Source: Pseudomonadota bacterium
GTDB taxonomy: Bacteria > Pseudomonadota > Alphaproteobacteria > G022571365
DNA: 34,192 nucleotides
NCBI GenBank assembly: GCA_022571365.1
Contig: JACZXZ010000020.1
Location: forward strand, 1-34,192
Direction: 5' to 3'
The translations under genes were made by a program, and so were the position numbers. The notes beneath the pieces were generated by a model. That model ran no database searches. It was not told the DNA's origin and was given only the letters and a program-made list of their open reading frames with translations. This document shows positions 16,828-25,268 of this stretch, one piece after another; the first letter of the stretch is position 1; the number at the start of each line of letters is the position of its first letter.

Positions 16828-18009
16828 ATGCTGGGCACGGCGCTCTTGCTGTCCGGGCTGGTGCACGCCGCGGGCGTCGGCATCATGGCGGTCGGGCCGT
16901 CGTTGTCCGAAGTCGGGCCGTCGTTGTCCGAGGCCGCGCCGCCCCCGCCGGTCTCGGTCGACTACGCGTCCGGCGACGGGTCCATGAGCCAACTGGCGAA
17001 TCACCTGGCCCAGGGGGAACCGCTCGTCCAATTGCTGGAGAGGGTCGCCGAGCTCGACCGATCCCTGGCCGCGGCGATGGCGGCGCTGGAGACCGGTGAG
17101 CCCGAGCTCCTCGACCCCCGTCAGGCGAAAGTCGCCCAGCGCATGGTCAAGCCGGCCCGGCTCGGCTATGCCCACGCCCAGTACAACCTCGCCCTCAGGC
17201 GCCTTGCCGGCAGGGGCGTTCCCCGCGATCGGGCGGGTGCCGTGGAAGGGCTCGGGAAGGCGGCTCGGCAGGGCTATGTCAAGGCCCAGCTCCTGCTCGG
17301 CTACCTCCTGGTGAAGGGCGGCGAGGCCGAACGGGACCTCGCCGAGGCGCATTTCTGGTGGACGCTCGCCGCGGATCGCGGCAGCCAGGCCGCGGCCACG
17401 GGCTACGAGCTGCTCCAGACGCGCATGACCCCGGAGGAAATTTTGAGATCGCGCGGTCTGGCCAGCGAGTGGCGTTCCGCCATGGGCGATTTGGCGCCGC
17501 CGCCCACGCCGGCCGCGGAAGACGAGTCCCGGCAGAGTCCCCTGATGGCTGCGGTCACCAGCGGCGATGTGGCGGCGCTCAGGACCATGCTCGCCCAGGG
17601 CGGGGACGCCGGGGACACCGATCTCTATGGCCGCACCGCCATGATAAGCGCGGCATGGCGTGGCGATGCGCGCATCGTCGACCTCCTGCTGGAGGTCGGC
17701 GCCGAGCCCGAGGTCGTCGATGTCGACGGCAAGACCCCCCTGATCTGGGCCGCCTCCAACGGCCATGAGGAGGTCGTGGCCGGGCTCACCGACGCCGGCG
17801 TGAACATCGACAGCCAGGATGGCGGCGGCCTCACCGCCTTGATGCGGGCGGCGTGGAACGGTCATGCCGACACCGTGAAGGCGCTCTTGGAGGCGGGCGC
17901 GGATGTCGGCCTGAGGGATAAATCGGGCCGCACCGCCCTGGATTACGCCAGCGATCTCGGGTACCAGGACATCATCCTCCTGCTTCAGCCACGCAAGGAC
18001 GGCTCTTGA
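16828..18009 (+). CDS. Sel1-repeat and ankyrin-repeat protein
   Basis: A 393-residue protein likely for protein-protein contact. Residues 1-22 are hydrophobic and could be a signal peptide or anchor. A proline-rich stretch follows, containing a 7-residue direct repeat (VGPSLSE twice, 21-bp duplication at the DNA level). About residues 110-195 hold two Sel1-type repeats (AQYNLALRRLAGRGV and AQLLLGYLLVKGG). Residues 230-390 contain four or five ankyrin repeats, including the TALMRAAWNGHADTVKALLEAGA repeat in slightly shortened form. Sel1 plus ankyrin in one exported protein is common in alphaproteobacteria, but no partner can be named. The start has only a weak ribosome site. Confidence 0.8.
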   Translation: MLGTALLLSGLVHAAGVGIMAVGPSLSEVGPSLSEAAPPPPVSVDYASGDGSMSQLANHLAQGEPLVQLLERVAELDRSLAAAMAALETGEPELLDPRQAKVAQRMVKPARLGYAHAQYNLALRRLAGRGVPRDRAGAVEGLGKAARQGYVKAQLLLGYLLVKGGEAERDLAEAHFWWTLAADRGSQAAATGYELLQTRMTPEEILRSRGLASEWRSAMGDLAPPPTPAAEDESRQSPLMAAVTSGDVAALRTMLAQGGDAGDTDLYGRTAMISAAWRGDARIVDLLLEVGAEPEVVDVDGKTPLIWAASNGHEEVVAGLTDAGVNIDSQDGGGLTALMRAAWNGHADTVKALLEAGADVGLRDKSGRTALDYASDLGYQDIILLLQPRKDGS

Positions 18010-18129
18010 GCGGCGGCGCCGGCGTTCCCTGCCCGCAACCCGGATGGAACGCCGTGGCTGGCGCCCGGTGGCGACTGCGCTATACTCGGTGGCGCTGATC
18101 CCGAGGGGCCGTTTGTCCGGTTGTCGTCC

Positions 18130-18897
18130 ATGCCCGCCAAAGCCGTCGCTTTCGTCGCCGCCGACTCGCCCAGCGCCCAAGAGGCGCTCGGCCGGCTGAA
18201 ACGCCGCTACGGCCATGGTGATCCTGATGAGGCCGACGTGATCGTCGCCCTCGGCGGCGATGGCTTCATGCTGGAAACCCTGCACCGGCTCATGGACCTC
18301 AAGGTGCCGATCTACGGCATGCACTATGGCAGCGTGGGTTTCCTCATGAACAAGTCTAATGAGGACGGCCTGATGGAGCGGCTCGATGCCGCCCAGCCCG
18401 TGGCTCTCCACCCGTTGCAAATGGATGCCCGGTGCCTCGACGGCACGCGGCACGAGGCCCTCGCCATCAACGAGGTCTCGCTGTTGAGGGAGACCCGCCA
18501 GGCGGCCAAGATCCGCGTCAAGATCGACGGCGTCGTGCGCGTCGACACGCTGATCTGCGATGGCGTGATGGTGGCGACGCCGGCCGGCAGCACCGCCTAC
18601 AACCTGTCGGCCTCCGGCCCGGTCGTGCCGATCGGCGCCGGGGTGCTGGCGCTCACCCCGATCAGCGCGTTTCGTCCCCGGCGTTGGCGCGGCGCGTTGC
18701 TGCCGCGCTCGGCCAAGGTGGTCTTCGAGATTCTGGAAGCCGCCAAGCGGCCGGTCAGCGCCGTTGCCGACCACACCGAGGTCCGCGACGTCGCCGAGGT
18801 CCATGTCCGCGAGAACCGCCGGAAGAAGCTGAATCTCCTGTTCGATCCCGAACACGACCTCGAGGAACGCATCTTAAGCGAGCAGTTCCTCCCCTGA
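18130..18897 (+). CDS. nadK: NAD kinase
   Basis: Phosphorylates NAD to NADP in the cytoplasm. The motif ALGGDGFML carries the GGDG nucleotide signature, NEVSLLRE the substrate aspartate/asparagine region, and [15 protein letters not shown] the second binding loop. The 255-residue length fits the short alphaproteobacterial form that starts with IAFVAADSP-like sequence, here VAFVAADSP. That match supports ATG 18130, though TTG 18121 three codons upstream is possible. The stop codon lies inside the first unit of a 20-bp tandem array. The neighbouring genes are unrelated, so it is probably a single transcription unit. Confidence 0.92.
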   Translation: MPAKAVAFVAADSPSAQEALGRLKRRYGHGDPDEADVIVALGGDGFMLETLHRLMDLKVPIYGMHYGSVGFLMNKSNEDGLMERLDAAQPVALHPLQMDARCLDGTRHEALAINEVSLLRETRQAAKIRVKIDGVVRVDTLICDGVMVATPAGSTAYNLSASGPVVPIGAGVLALTPISAFRPRRWRGALLPRSAKVVFEILEAAKRPVSAVADHTEVRDVAEVHVRENRRKKLNLLFDPEHDLEERILSEQFLP

Positions 18898-18970
18898 GCC
18901 GCGCCACTCCTCCCTGAGCCGCGCCACTCCTCCCTGAGCCGCGCCACTCCTCCCCTGGGCCGCGCCACCG
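18893..18970. repeat. Tandem array, 20-bp unit, three exact copies plus a degraded one
   Basis: CCTGAGCCGCGCCACTCCTC repeats exactly at 18893, 18913 and 18933, with a degraded fourth copy from 18953. The first unit contains the nadK stop codon, so the repeat grew from the gene's own end. Confidence 0.9.
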
Positions 18971-19045
18971 CCGGGACGCCAGGGGCGGTGATGGCGCCGC
19001 GGATCCCCTGCCATCACCGGGTCCTCGCGGCCCCGGGGCGAGGGT

Positions 19046-20173
19046 TCAATCCGGCGACTCCAAATCCGCGATCGCCGCGCCGATGAAGCGCGCGGCCTCG
19101 GCGCCGCTCACCGCGCGGTGGTCGAAGGTCAACGACAGCGGAAGCATCCGGTGGATCACGGCTTTACCCTTCACGGCGATGACCCGCGGCGCGCTGCGCC
19201 CGGCGCTCAGGATGGCCACCTGCGGCGGCGCCACCACCGGCACGGCGTACCGGCCGGCCAGGGTGCCGAAGTTCGACAGGGTGATCGTGGCCCCGCGGAG
19301 CTCCTCCGGCGGCACCGTGCGCGCCGTGATATTGGCCTTCATGGCCTCGAGGCCGCGGCGCAGGTCGGCCGCGTCGCGGCTCCCGACGTCACGCATTACC
19401 GGCACGAACAGGCCGTCCTCGGTGTCGACGGCGATGCCGAGATCGATCTTGCCGTGCAACCGGCGGCCGACGGCACGGCTGTCGTACCAGGCGTTGAGCG
19501 AAGGCTCCGCCTTGCAGCCGGCGACCACGGCGCGAATCAGGCGAATGGTGACGTCCGCTTCCTGGCGCCAGGAATCGATGTCGGCCTCATCCATCACGGT
19601 GGCCGGCGCCACCTCGGCATGGGCCTGGGCCATCCGCTGGGCCATTGCCCGGCGCACCCCGCGCAACGGCTCAAGCGACGCGGCCTCGGCCGGGGTCTTC
19701 GCGGCGCGCTCAACGTCGGGCGCGGTGATCGCACCGCCGGGGCCGGATGGGCCGACCACCGCCAGGTCAACCCCCAGGCGCCGGGCCAGCGCCCTCGCCA
19801 CCGGCGTCGCCTTGACCGCGGCGGCGGCGGCGGGGCCTTCCACCGTCGCCTCCTCCCCCGCCTCCTCCCCCGCCTCCTCCTCGATCACCTCGCTGGCAGC
19901 CTTGATCTCGCCGGCCACGGCGCCGGCGCCGGCCTCGGCGGCCGGCTCGAATGCCGCCAGCGGGGCTCCGACCTCGACGATCTCGCCGGGCCGGGCGAGC
20001 AGCTTGGCGATGCGGCCGGCCTGGGGCGAGGGGATCTCGATGACCGCTTTGTCCGTCTCGACCGAAACCAGCGGCTGGTCGGCCGCCACGCGGTCGCCGA
20101 CAGCGACGTGCCAGGCGACGATCTCGGCCTCTTGCAGACCCTCGCCGAGGTCCGGCAGGTTGAAGGTCTTCAT
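19046..20173 (-). CDS. 2-oxo acid dehydrogenase E2 acyltransferase
   Basis: Dihydrolipoyl acyltransferase core of a pyruvate or branched-chain 2-oxo acid dehydrogenase complex. Residues 1-80 form a lipoyl domain with K42 in the lipoylation motif ETDKAVIEIPSP. A linker rich in Ala and Glu follows (with the AGEEAGEEA repeat), then the E1/E3-binding domain (TPVARALARRLGVDLAVVGP) at about 135-170, and the catalytic acyltransferase domain ending in DHRAVSGAE with H352. The overall length of 375 is near the family norm. The true start is ATG 20173, because the residues upstream in the same frame do not belong to the domain. The gene is last in the E1alpha-E1beta-E2 operon. The E3 gene is not in the window. 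Confidence 0.9.
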   Translation of the reverse strand: MKTFNLPDLGEGLQEAEIVAWHVAVGDRVAADQPLVSVETDKAVIEIPSPQAGRIAKLLARPGEIVEVGAPLAAFEPAAEAGAGAVAGEIKAASEVIEEEAGEEAGEEATVEGPAAAAAVKATPVARALARRLGVDLAVVGPSGPGGAITAPDVERAAKTPAEAASLEPLRGVRRAMAQRMAQAHAEVAPATVMDEADIDSWRQEADVTIRLIRAVVAGCKAEPSLNAWYDSRAVGRRLHGKIDLGIAVDTEDGLFVPVMRDVGSRDAADLRRGLEAMKANITARTVPPEELRGATITLSNFGTLAGRYAVPVVAPPQVAILSAGRSAPRVIAVKGKAVIHRMLPLSLTFDHRAVSGAEAARFIGAAIADLESPD

Positions 20174-20216
20174 GGCCCGCCTTTCATCCGGGCGACCGCC
20201 TTTCCGCCCGAGCCCT

Positions 20217-21197
20217 TCAGGCGAACGCGAGCGCGCGCCGCGCGGCGGCAAGGATGCGCGCTTCGCTGGGCATGTAGCGGTGTTCCAGGCGCGGCAGCGG
20301 CATCACCGTATCGTATCCGGTCACCCGCTCGACCGGGGCCAGAAGCGACAGCAGGCCCTTCTCGGCCAGCCGGGCGGCGATTTCGGCCCCAAAGCCCGCG
20401 GTGTAGGCGGCTTCGTGGATGATGACGCAACGCCCGGTCTTCTCGACCGAGGCGAGAATTGTTTCCATGTCCAACGGTTTCAGGGTGGCGACGTCGATGA
20501 CTTCGGCGGAGACGCCCTCCGCGCCCAGGGCCTCGGCGGCGGCCAGCGTCTCTTTGATCATCGCTCCCCAGGTAACGAGGGTGATGTCGCTTCCCTCGCG
20601 CGGCTTGAAGCAGACGTCCAGCGGCAGCGCCGCGCCTTCGTCGGCAACCTCCTGCTTGATCGTCCGATAGATCCGCGCGGGCTCGAGAAAGATAACCGGG
20701 TCCGGGTCGCGGATGGCGGCGAGCAGCAGGCCGTAGGCCCATGAAGGCGAGGACGGGACGACCACGCGAATTCCCGGGATGTGGGCGAACATCGCCTCCG
20801 TGCTGTCGGAATGATGTTCGGGCGCATGGAGGCCGCCGCCGAACGGGGCGCGCAGCACCATCGGGCATGTCAGCCGCCCGCGGGTGCGGGTGCGGAGCCT
20901 GGATGCGTGGTTCACTATCTGGTCGATGGTGGAATAGATGAAACCCATGAACTGGATCTCGGCAACCGGCCTGAGCCCCTGCGCCGCCATGCCGACGGAG
21001 ATACCGGCAATCGCCACTTCCCCGAGCGGCGTGTCCAGCACCCGCTCGTCCCCGAAGCGTTCCAGCAAGCCGTCGGTGGCGCGGAAGACGCCGCCATTCA
21101 CGGCGATGTCCTCGCCGAGGACGATGACCCTGTCATCCTCCTCCAGGGCCCGCGCGAGCGCCATGTTGACGGCGCCGACGAGGGTCGCCTCAGGCAT
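20217..21197 (-). CDS. 2-oxo acid dehydrogenase E1 beta subunit
   Basis: Beta chain of the thiamine-dependent E1 component, which together with the alpha chain decarboxylates a 2-oxo acid and acylates E2. The 326-residue protein begins with TLVGAVNMALARALEEDDRV and shows VLGEDIAVNGGVFRAT, FAHIPGIRVVVPSSP and the C-terminal RVTGYDTVMPLPRLE, all typical of E1 beta chains. ATG 21197 overlaps the alpha-chain stop by 8 bases, so the two are coupled. The pairing fits either pyruvate or branched-chain substrates; the two families cannot be separated by eye. Confidence 0.9.
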   Translation of the reverse strand: MPEATLVGAVNMALARALEEDDRVIVLGEDIAVNGGVFRATDGLLERFGDERVLDTPLGEVAIAGISVGMAAQGLRPVAEIQFMGFIYSTIDQIVNHASRLRTRTRGRLTCPMVLRAPFGGGLHAPEHHSDSTEAMFAHIPGIRVVVPSSPSWAYGLLLAAIRDPDPVIFLEPARIYRTIKQEVADEGAALPLDVCFKPREGSDITLVTWGAMIKETLAAAEALGAEGVSAEVIDVATLKPLDMETILASVEKTGRCVIIHEAAYTAGFGAEIAARLAEKGLLSLLAPVERVTGYDTVMPLPRLEHRYMPSEARILAAARRALAFA

Positions 21198-22560
21198 CCT
21201 CGCCGCCTTTCCCGCCGCTCTCCCGGCTCGCCGTCGCGCGTTGCTCGGCCAGCGCCTTGGGCAGCTCGGCGTAGAGGCAGTCGAACATCGCCTGGGGCGG
21301 TTGGGCGGGCGTCGCCTCGTAGGCCTGGACGGCGGCGTCGATGCGCGCGTCAATCTCACCGATCAAATGCTCCTCGTCATCCTTGCTCCACGCGCCGGCG
21401 TTGCCGAGGAAGGCGCGCAGGCGGGCGATCGGATCGGTGCGCCAATGGGCGCTGACCGTCTCGGCGTCGCGGTAGCGGCTGGCGTCGTCGGCGGTGGCGT
21501 GATCGGACAGCCGGTAGGTGAGGGCCTCGATCACGCTGGGACCGCCGCCGGCACGGGCCTTGTGCAAGGCTTCATCCACCGCGTGGCGCACCGCGATCAC
21601 GTCGTCGCCGTCCACCTGGGCACCGTCGATGCCGGCGGCGATGGCCTTCTGAGCCAAGGTTTGCGCCGCCGTCTGCGCGGTGCGCGGGAGCGATATCGCC
21701 CATTGATTGTTGTTGATCACGAACACCACCGGCACCCGCCACGCGCCGGCGAAGTTGAGCGCCTCGTAGAAATCGCCCTTGGAGGTCGCACCGTCGCCGA
21801 TCACGCATACGGCGGCGCGCGGCTCGCGCCTGAGCTTCATGGCGTAGGCGACGCCGACCGCATGCGGCGCTTGGCCGGCCACCGGGATACACACCGGAAA
21901 ATCCTGCCGCGGGCCGGAAAAGTCGCCGCCCCGCTCGTCGCCACCCCAGTAGATGAACAGCTCCTCCAGGGTGACGCCGCGGCAAAGTTGCGCCCCCGCC
22001 TCGCGGTACGTCGGGAATAGGACATCTTCGGGCCGCATGGCGCTGGCCAGCCCGACGCCCACCGCCTCTTGGCCAAGGGACGAGGCGAAGGTGCCGAGCC
22101 TTCCGGTGCGTTGCAACGCCACCGCCTTGGCGTCGAAGCGGCGCGTGAGCACCATGGCGCGGTACAGCGGAATCAACGCCGCCGGGTCGCGGGCGAACTC
22201 CGGCAAGGGTTGTACCGGTCGCCCGGAAGGGTCGAGGAACCGGCTATGATGAATCTCGAAGCTTGCCGCCGTGGCCGCCGTTCCGCCGCCGCCAGGTTGG
22301 CGGGACGCGCGGGCCGGTTTCACCTCGCCGCCGCCCGGCCCGCGCCAGCGCACGCCCGGGGTCTCCCCGGCGCCGATGATGAAAACGACGCCGGCGGACT
22401 CGAGCGCGCGTCGGATGGCGGCAAGATTGTTCGGATAGGGGGTGCGCGCGCCGCGTTCGAAGTCGGCCACGGTTTGCTTGGCCAGGTTCGCGGCCTTTGC
22501 CAGGTCTGCCTGGGTCATGCCCGCAAGGGCGCGGGCCGCCTTGCATATCCTTCCGTTCAA
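21190..22560 (-). CDS. 2-oxo acid dehydrogenase E1 alpha with N-terminal XRE-type HTH
   Basis: One open frame of 456 residues holds two unlike parts. Residues 5-60 are a helix-turn-helix of XRE type (GMTQADLAKAANLAKQTV, then FERGARTPY). Residues 98-456 are an E1 alpha chain starting at FEIHHSRFLDPSGRP, with the thiamine motif GDGATSKGDF at 255-264 and NNN at 283-285. The HTH part has the length of a complete small regulator (about 90 residues), so this may be a gene fusion. No ATG precedes it; TTG 22560 is preceded, five bases upstream, by GGGAGG, which lies in a 17-bp tandem array. A separate E1 alpha translated from an internal GTG is possible. It leads the E1alpha-E1beta-E2 operon. Confidence 0.85.
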   Translation of the reverse strand: MNGRICKAARALAGMTQADLAKAANLAKQTVADFERGARTPYPNNLAAIRRALESAGVVFIIGAGETPGVRWRGPGGGEVKPARASRQPGGGGTAATAASFEIHHSRFLDPSGRPVQPLPEFARDPAALIPLYRAMVLTRRFDAKAVALQRTGRLGTFASSLGQEAVGVGLASAMRPEDVLFPTYREAGAQLCRGVTLEELFIYWGGDERGGDFSGPRQDFPVCIPVAGQAPHAVGVAYAMKLRREPRAAVCVIGDGATSKGDFYEALNFAGAWRVPVVFVINNNQWAISLPRTAQTAAQTLAQKAIAAGIDGAQVDGDDVIAVRHAVDEALHKARAGGGPSVIEALTYRLSDHATADDASRYRDAETVSAHWRTDPIARLRAFLGNAGAWSKDDEEHLIGEIDARIDAAVQAYEATPAQPPQAMFDCLYAELPKALAEQRATASRESGGKGGEDA

Positions 22561-22645
22561 CCGATCCTCCCGTTCAACCCATCCTTCCGTTCAACGTATC
22601 CTCCCGTTCAATCTATCCTCCCGTTCAATCTATCCTCCCGTTCAG
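22553..22645. repeat. Tandem array, 17-bp unit, five copies plus a part
   Basis: CCGTTCAAYCTATCCTC-type units, exactly 17 bases apart, run from 22553 to 22637, followed by the first eight bases of a sixth. On the minus strand each unit reads with GGGAGG (GGAAGG in some units) followed by TTG, i.e. a ribosome site plus start-like codon. The unit nearest the E1 alpha gene supplies its start. Confidence 0.9.
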
Positions 22646-22901
22646 TTGGGCTCCCATACTGACAATCCTTGGTGTTGATTTTACCACAAATGCGACAGAT
22701 GCTAATACATAAGGTTCGTTTTATATATTGAGGTTGGTTATTAAGATCAAGGGCTATTTTGGGCTATTTCTCCCTATTTTGCCCTATTTTGCCCAACGGC
22801 CGGGGAGGGTCCGCACGCGTCGCGGAGACGCGTGAAAGGATATGAAGGCATGAGCCGGATTGCTTTTTTTTCCGACTGTGTCCGCGCCGTGAGGCGCCCC
22901 G
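22646..22901. other. AT-richer intergenic stretch with inverted repeats
   Basis: No supported gene. Around 22754-22795 there are GGGCTATTTT / CCCTATTTT repeats in alternating sense, able to form hairpins. A perfect 8-bp inverted repeat, CACGCGTC-N5-GACGCGTG, is at 22814-22834. The segment 22660-22745 is AT-rich and is the likely promoter area of the E1 alpha operon. No T-run follows either hairpin on the minus strand, so I do not call a terminator. Confidence 0.5.
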
Positions 22902-23993
22902 CTAGCTGCGCCAGCGGAGCACGCGCGCCTTGACCGGGTTCTCGAACGGCCGGCCCTCGGCCTCGGCGCGGGCGAATTCCTTCTTGAGCCGGTAGTACCA
23001 TTTGGCCTGGGTGTCGGCGTCGTCGATCAGCATCAGCTTCGGGCCGTAGGCCAGGCCCTCCTGCTGCTTGACCATGATCCGGCGGTCCTGGTCGAGGAAG
23101 GCGCGGACGAACGGCCTCAAGAGCGGGCGGATCGCGGTCAGCCACTTCATGGTCCAGTAGATGACGTGATTGACCTCGGTCCTGTCCCGGGAAATCGGGG
23201 TTACCGCGGTGAGCCCGCACAAGACGTGCCGCCCGGCCTGGACATGCTCGATCCGCACGCCCGGGAGCCGGAAGGTGATCTCGGTCTCGGGCTTGCCGCC
23301 CAGCAGCCTGTATCCGGGCGAGTTGGCGGACGGCGTGTGGCGGCACATCCGGAAGCCCAGGGGCGCGGGCTCGAAGCGCTTTTCCTTCTCGTGGATCGAG
23401 CGGCGCGACCGCCACCACCAGGCGCGGTGCACGAACGGACCGTGGGCCGGATCCATGAGCCCGACCACGGCGTGGTCGAACCCGCAGGAAAAGATCATCG
23501 ACTCGGCGATCTGGTAGCGCCGGGAGCCGATGTCGGGAATCTCCGGGATCTCCGCCAGGTCGCCGTCGCCGCTGCCCATGAACACCCAGATGTTGCCCTG
23601 GACCTCGCGGCAGGGATAGCGCCGGACCGCCACCCGGGAGACATCGAAGTTCCGATCCTCGGGGAGCGAGGGTATCGCCGTGCATCGCCCCTCGGTATCG
23701 TAGCGCCAGCCGTGGTAACAGCACTCGATCTCGCGGCCGTCGAAGGTGCCGTGGTGCAGCGGCATGCCGCGATGGGGGCAGATGTCCCTGAGCGCGAACG
23801 GCGTGCCGTCGCTTCTCCGGCCCAGGAGCAAAGGCTCGTCCAACAGGGTCTTCGGCATCATCCGGCCCGGCCTCAGCCGGTGTCCGGCAAGCGCGTAGTA
23901 CCAGAGTTCGCGGAGCCACATGGGCCGGCCTGGCTCCTGCTCGCCGGCCGCCGATGGGGCCGTCCCTTGCCGCGTGTTTGGCCGAGACGCCAC
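22902..23993 (-). CDS. Rieske-type oxygenase, ring-hydroxylating alpha subunit family
   Basis: A 363-residue protein of the one-component Rieske mononuclear iron oxygenases. The 2Fe-2S ligands are C72 and H74 in CPHRG and C92 (or C91) with H94 in CCYHGW. A catalytic-domain motif, DHAVVGLMDPAHGPFVH near 170-190, offers the usual two histidines and an acidic ligand for the iron. The reductase partner and substrate are not evident, as no ferredoxin or reductase gene is adjacent. ATG 23993 gives a charged 24-residue leader; M25 (23921), starting WLRELWYYAL, is an equally good start because family members often begin there. Substrate could be aromatic or a sterol-like compound. Confidence 0.85.
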   Translation of the reverse strand: MASRPNTRQGTAPSAAGEQEPGRPMWLRELWYYALAGHRLRPGRMMPKTLLDEPLLLGRRSDGTPFALRDICPHRGMPLHHGTFDGREIECCYHGWRYDTEGRCTAIPSLPEDRNFDVSRVAVRRYPCREVQGNIWVFMGSGDGDLAEIPEIPDIGSRRYQIAESMIFSCGFDHAVVGLMDPAHGPFVHRAWWWRSRRSIHEKEKRFEPAPLGFRMCRHTPSANSPGYRLLGGKPETEITFRLPGVRIEHVQAGRHVLCGLTAVTPISRDRTEVNHVIYWTMKWLTAIRPLLRPFVRAFLDQDRRIMVKQQEGLAYGPKLMLIDDADTQAKWYYRLKKEFARAEAEGRPFENPVKARVLRWRS

Positions 23994-24146
23994 GTTTTCA
24001 CACTCCCCGCGCCGGGATTTGTCGAGCCGCAGGAGTAGCCGATAGCAACGGAACTGACAAGGGAACTGACAAGGGATGGGTCAACGGTATAGTTGGTCCC
24101 GGCGACGGAGCGTCGGGGCGTCGCCTGGAACCAGCAGGGAGAATCC

Positions 24147-24869
24147 GTGAGAATCCTGGTCTTTCAGCATATCGCGATCGAGCATCCCGGCGCCTTTCGG
24201 GACTTCCTGGCCGCCGACGGGGTGAGCTGGGACGCGGTCGAGCTCGACGCCGGCGCGCCGATACCGCCCTTGGACGGCTACGACGCGCTCTGGGTCATGG
24301 GCGGGCCCATGGATGTCTGGGAGGAGGACCGGCACCCGTGGCTTGGGCCTGAGAAGGCGGCCATCCGCGAGGCCGTCGCGCGGCGGATGCCCTTTCTCGG
24401 CGTCTGCCTGGGCCATCAGCTCCTGGCCGACGCGCTCGGCGGGAGGGTCGCGCCCGGGGCCGCGCCCGAGATCGGCATCCTCGAGATCGAGCTCACCCCC
24501 GAGGGCGGGCGCGACCCGCTGTTCGCCGGCCTGGCGCCGGTCGCCAAGTGCCTGCAGTGGCACGCCGCCGAGGTGGTCGCCCCGCCGGCGGGCGCGGTGA
24601 CCCTCGCCGCTTCGCCGGCCTGTGCGGTCCAGGCCTTCCGGGTGGGAGATAAGGCCTACGGCATCCAGTACCATGTCGAGGTGACGCCGGACACCGTGCC
24701 GGAATGGGGCGCGCTGCCGGCTTACCAGCAGGCGCTCGAGAAGACCCTGGGCGCGGGGGCGCTCGCGGGCCTCGAGGCCGAGGCGGCCCGGCATCTCCCC
24801 GAGCTCAATCGCGCCGCCCGGCGGCTCTACGACAACTTCATGGCCCTGGTCCGGGCGCCGGCGGGGTAG
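24147..24869 (+). CDS. Class I glutamine amidotransferase domain protein
   Basis: A single-domain GATase of 240 residues, cytoplasmic. The nucleophile elbow is GVCLGHQLLA with Cys near residue 91; the histidine/glutamate pair is in YGIQYHVEV. The oxyanion strand VMGGPMDVWEE is also typical. Stand-alone proteins of this type are often annotated as GMP synthase-like amidotransferases, and their substrate is usually not known. The start GTG 24147 is preceded by AGGGAG; an in-frame ATG at 24093 would include an unlikely leader. It is divergent from the Rieske gene and stands alone. The intervening gap has a small 13-bp repeat (GGAACTGACAAGG twice near 24050-24076). Confidence 0.85.
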   Translation: MRILVFQHIAIEHPGAFRDFLAADGVSWDAVELDAGAPIPPLDGYDALWVMGGPMDVWEEDRHPWLGPEKAAIREAVARRMPFLGVCLGHQLLADALGGRVAPGAAPEIGILEIELTPEGGRDPLFAGLAPVAKCLQWHAAEVVAPPAGAVTLAASPACAVQAFRVGDKAYGIQYHVEVTPDTVPEWGALPAYQQALEKTLGAGALAGLEAEAARHLPELNRAARRLYDNFMALVRAPAG

Positions 24870-24889
24870 GCGGCTAAGTCATGGAAAAA

Positions 24890-24977
24890 TGGTGCGGGCG
24901 GCGGGACTCGAACCCGCACTCGCTTAACGCGAACGAGATTTTAAGTCTCGTGTGTCTACCGGTTCCACCACGCCCGC
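24890..24977 (-). tRNA. tRNA-Leu, anticodon UAA
   Basis: The minus strand folds as a class II tRNA: acceptor GCGGGCG / CGCCCGC, anticodon stem CGAGA / TCTCG with loop CTTAAAA and anticodon TAA, a variable arm rich in CG/GC pairs, and the T-arm GGTTCGAGTCC. A CCA end is encoded (24890-24892), with A as discriminator base. The mature part is 85 bases plus CCA. No integrase or repeat of the 3' end is seen nearby. Confidence 0.95.
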
Positions 24978-25129
24978 ACCGTGTCGAAACCTACCCCGCG
25001 GCGCGCACCCCGCGCAAGCCTGCCGGCGCGCCGGCGGTCGGTTCCAGAACCCCGCGCGGCGCCTATTTTTTCCTTATAGTTTGGCTAGTTTGGCTTTCCA
25101 GCGCGACATGTGGATGGAAAGGCCGTGAC

Positions 25130-25259
25130 GACGGACGGGTCCGACGGACAGCCCCGACGGACAGCCCCGGCGGACAGCCCCGACGGACAGCCCCGACGGA
25201 CAGCCCCGACGGACAGCCCTGACGGACAGCCCCGACGGACAGTCCCGGCGGACAGCTCC
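25130..25259. repeat. Tandem array, 13-bp unit, nine or ten copies
   Basis: Units close to GACGGACAGCCCC repeat every 13 bases from 25143 to 25259, with a degraded copy before. Single-base changes occur in several. The array lies between the tRNA-Leu gene and the stop of the MoCF-domain gene at 25269. Confidence 0.95.
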
Positions 25260-25268
25260 CGACGCCGC

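Noticed and set aside
16783-18855. 690-residue minus-strand frame over the Sel1/ankyrin and nadK genes
   Set aside because: Covers two well-recognised plus-strand genes; no domain seen.
19083-20744. 553-residue plus-strand frame over the E2 and E1 beta genes
   Set aside because: Antisense shadow; low-complexity Ser/Ala/Arg product.
24890-24977. tRNA-Leu as an integration site
   Set aside because: No integrase and no repeated tRNA 3' end was seen in the flanking DNA.
25130-25259. CRISPR array
   Set aside because: Units are 13 bases, contiguous and without spacers; no cas genes are present. The same applies to the other tandem arrays.
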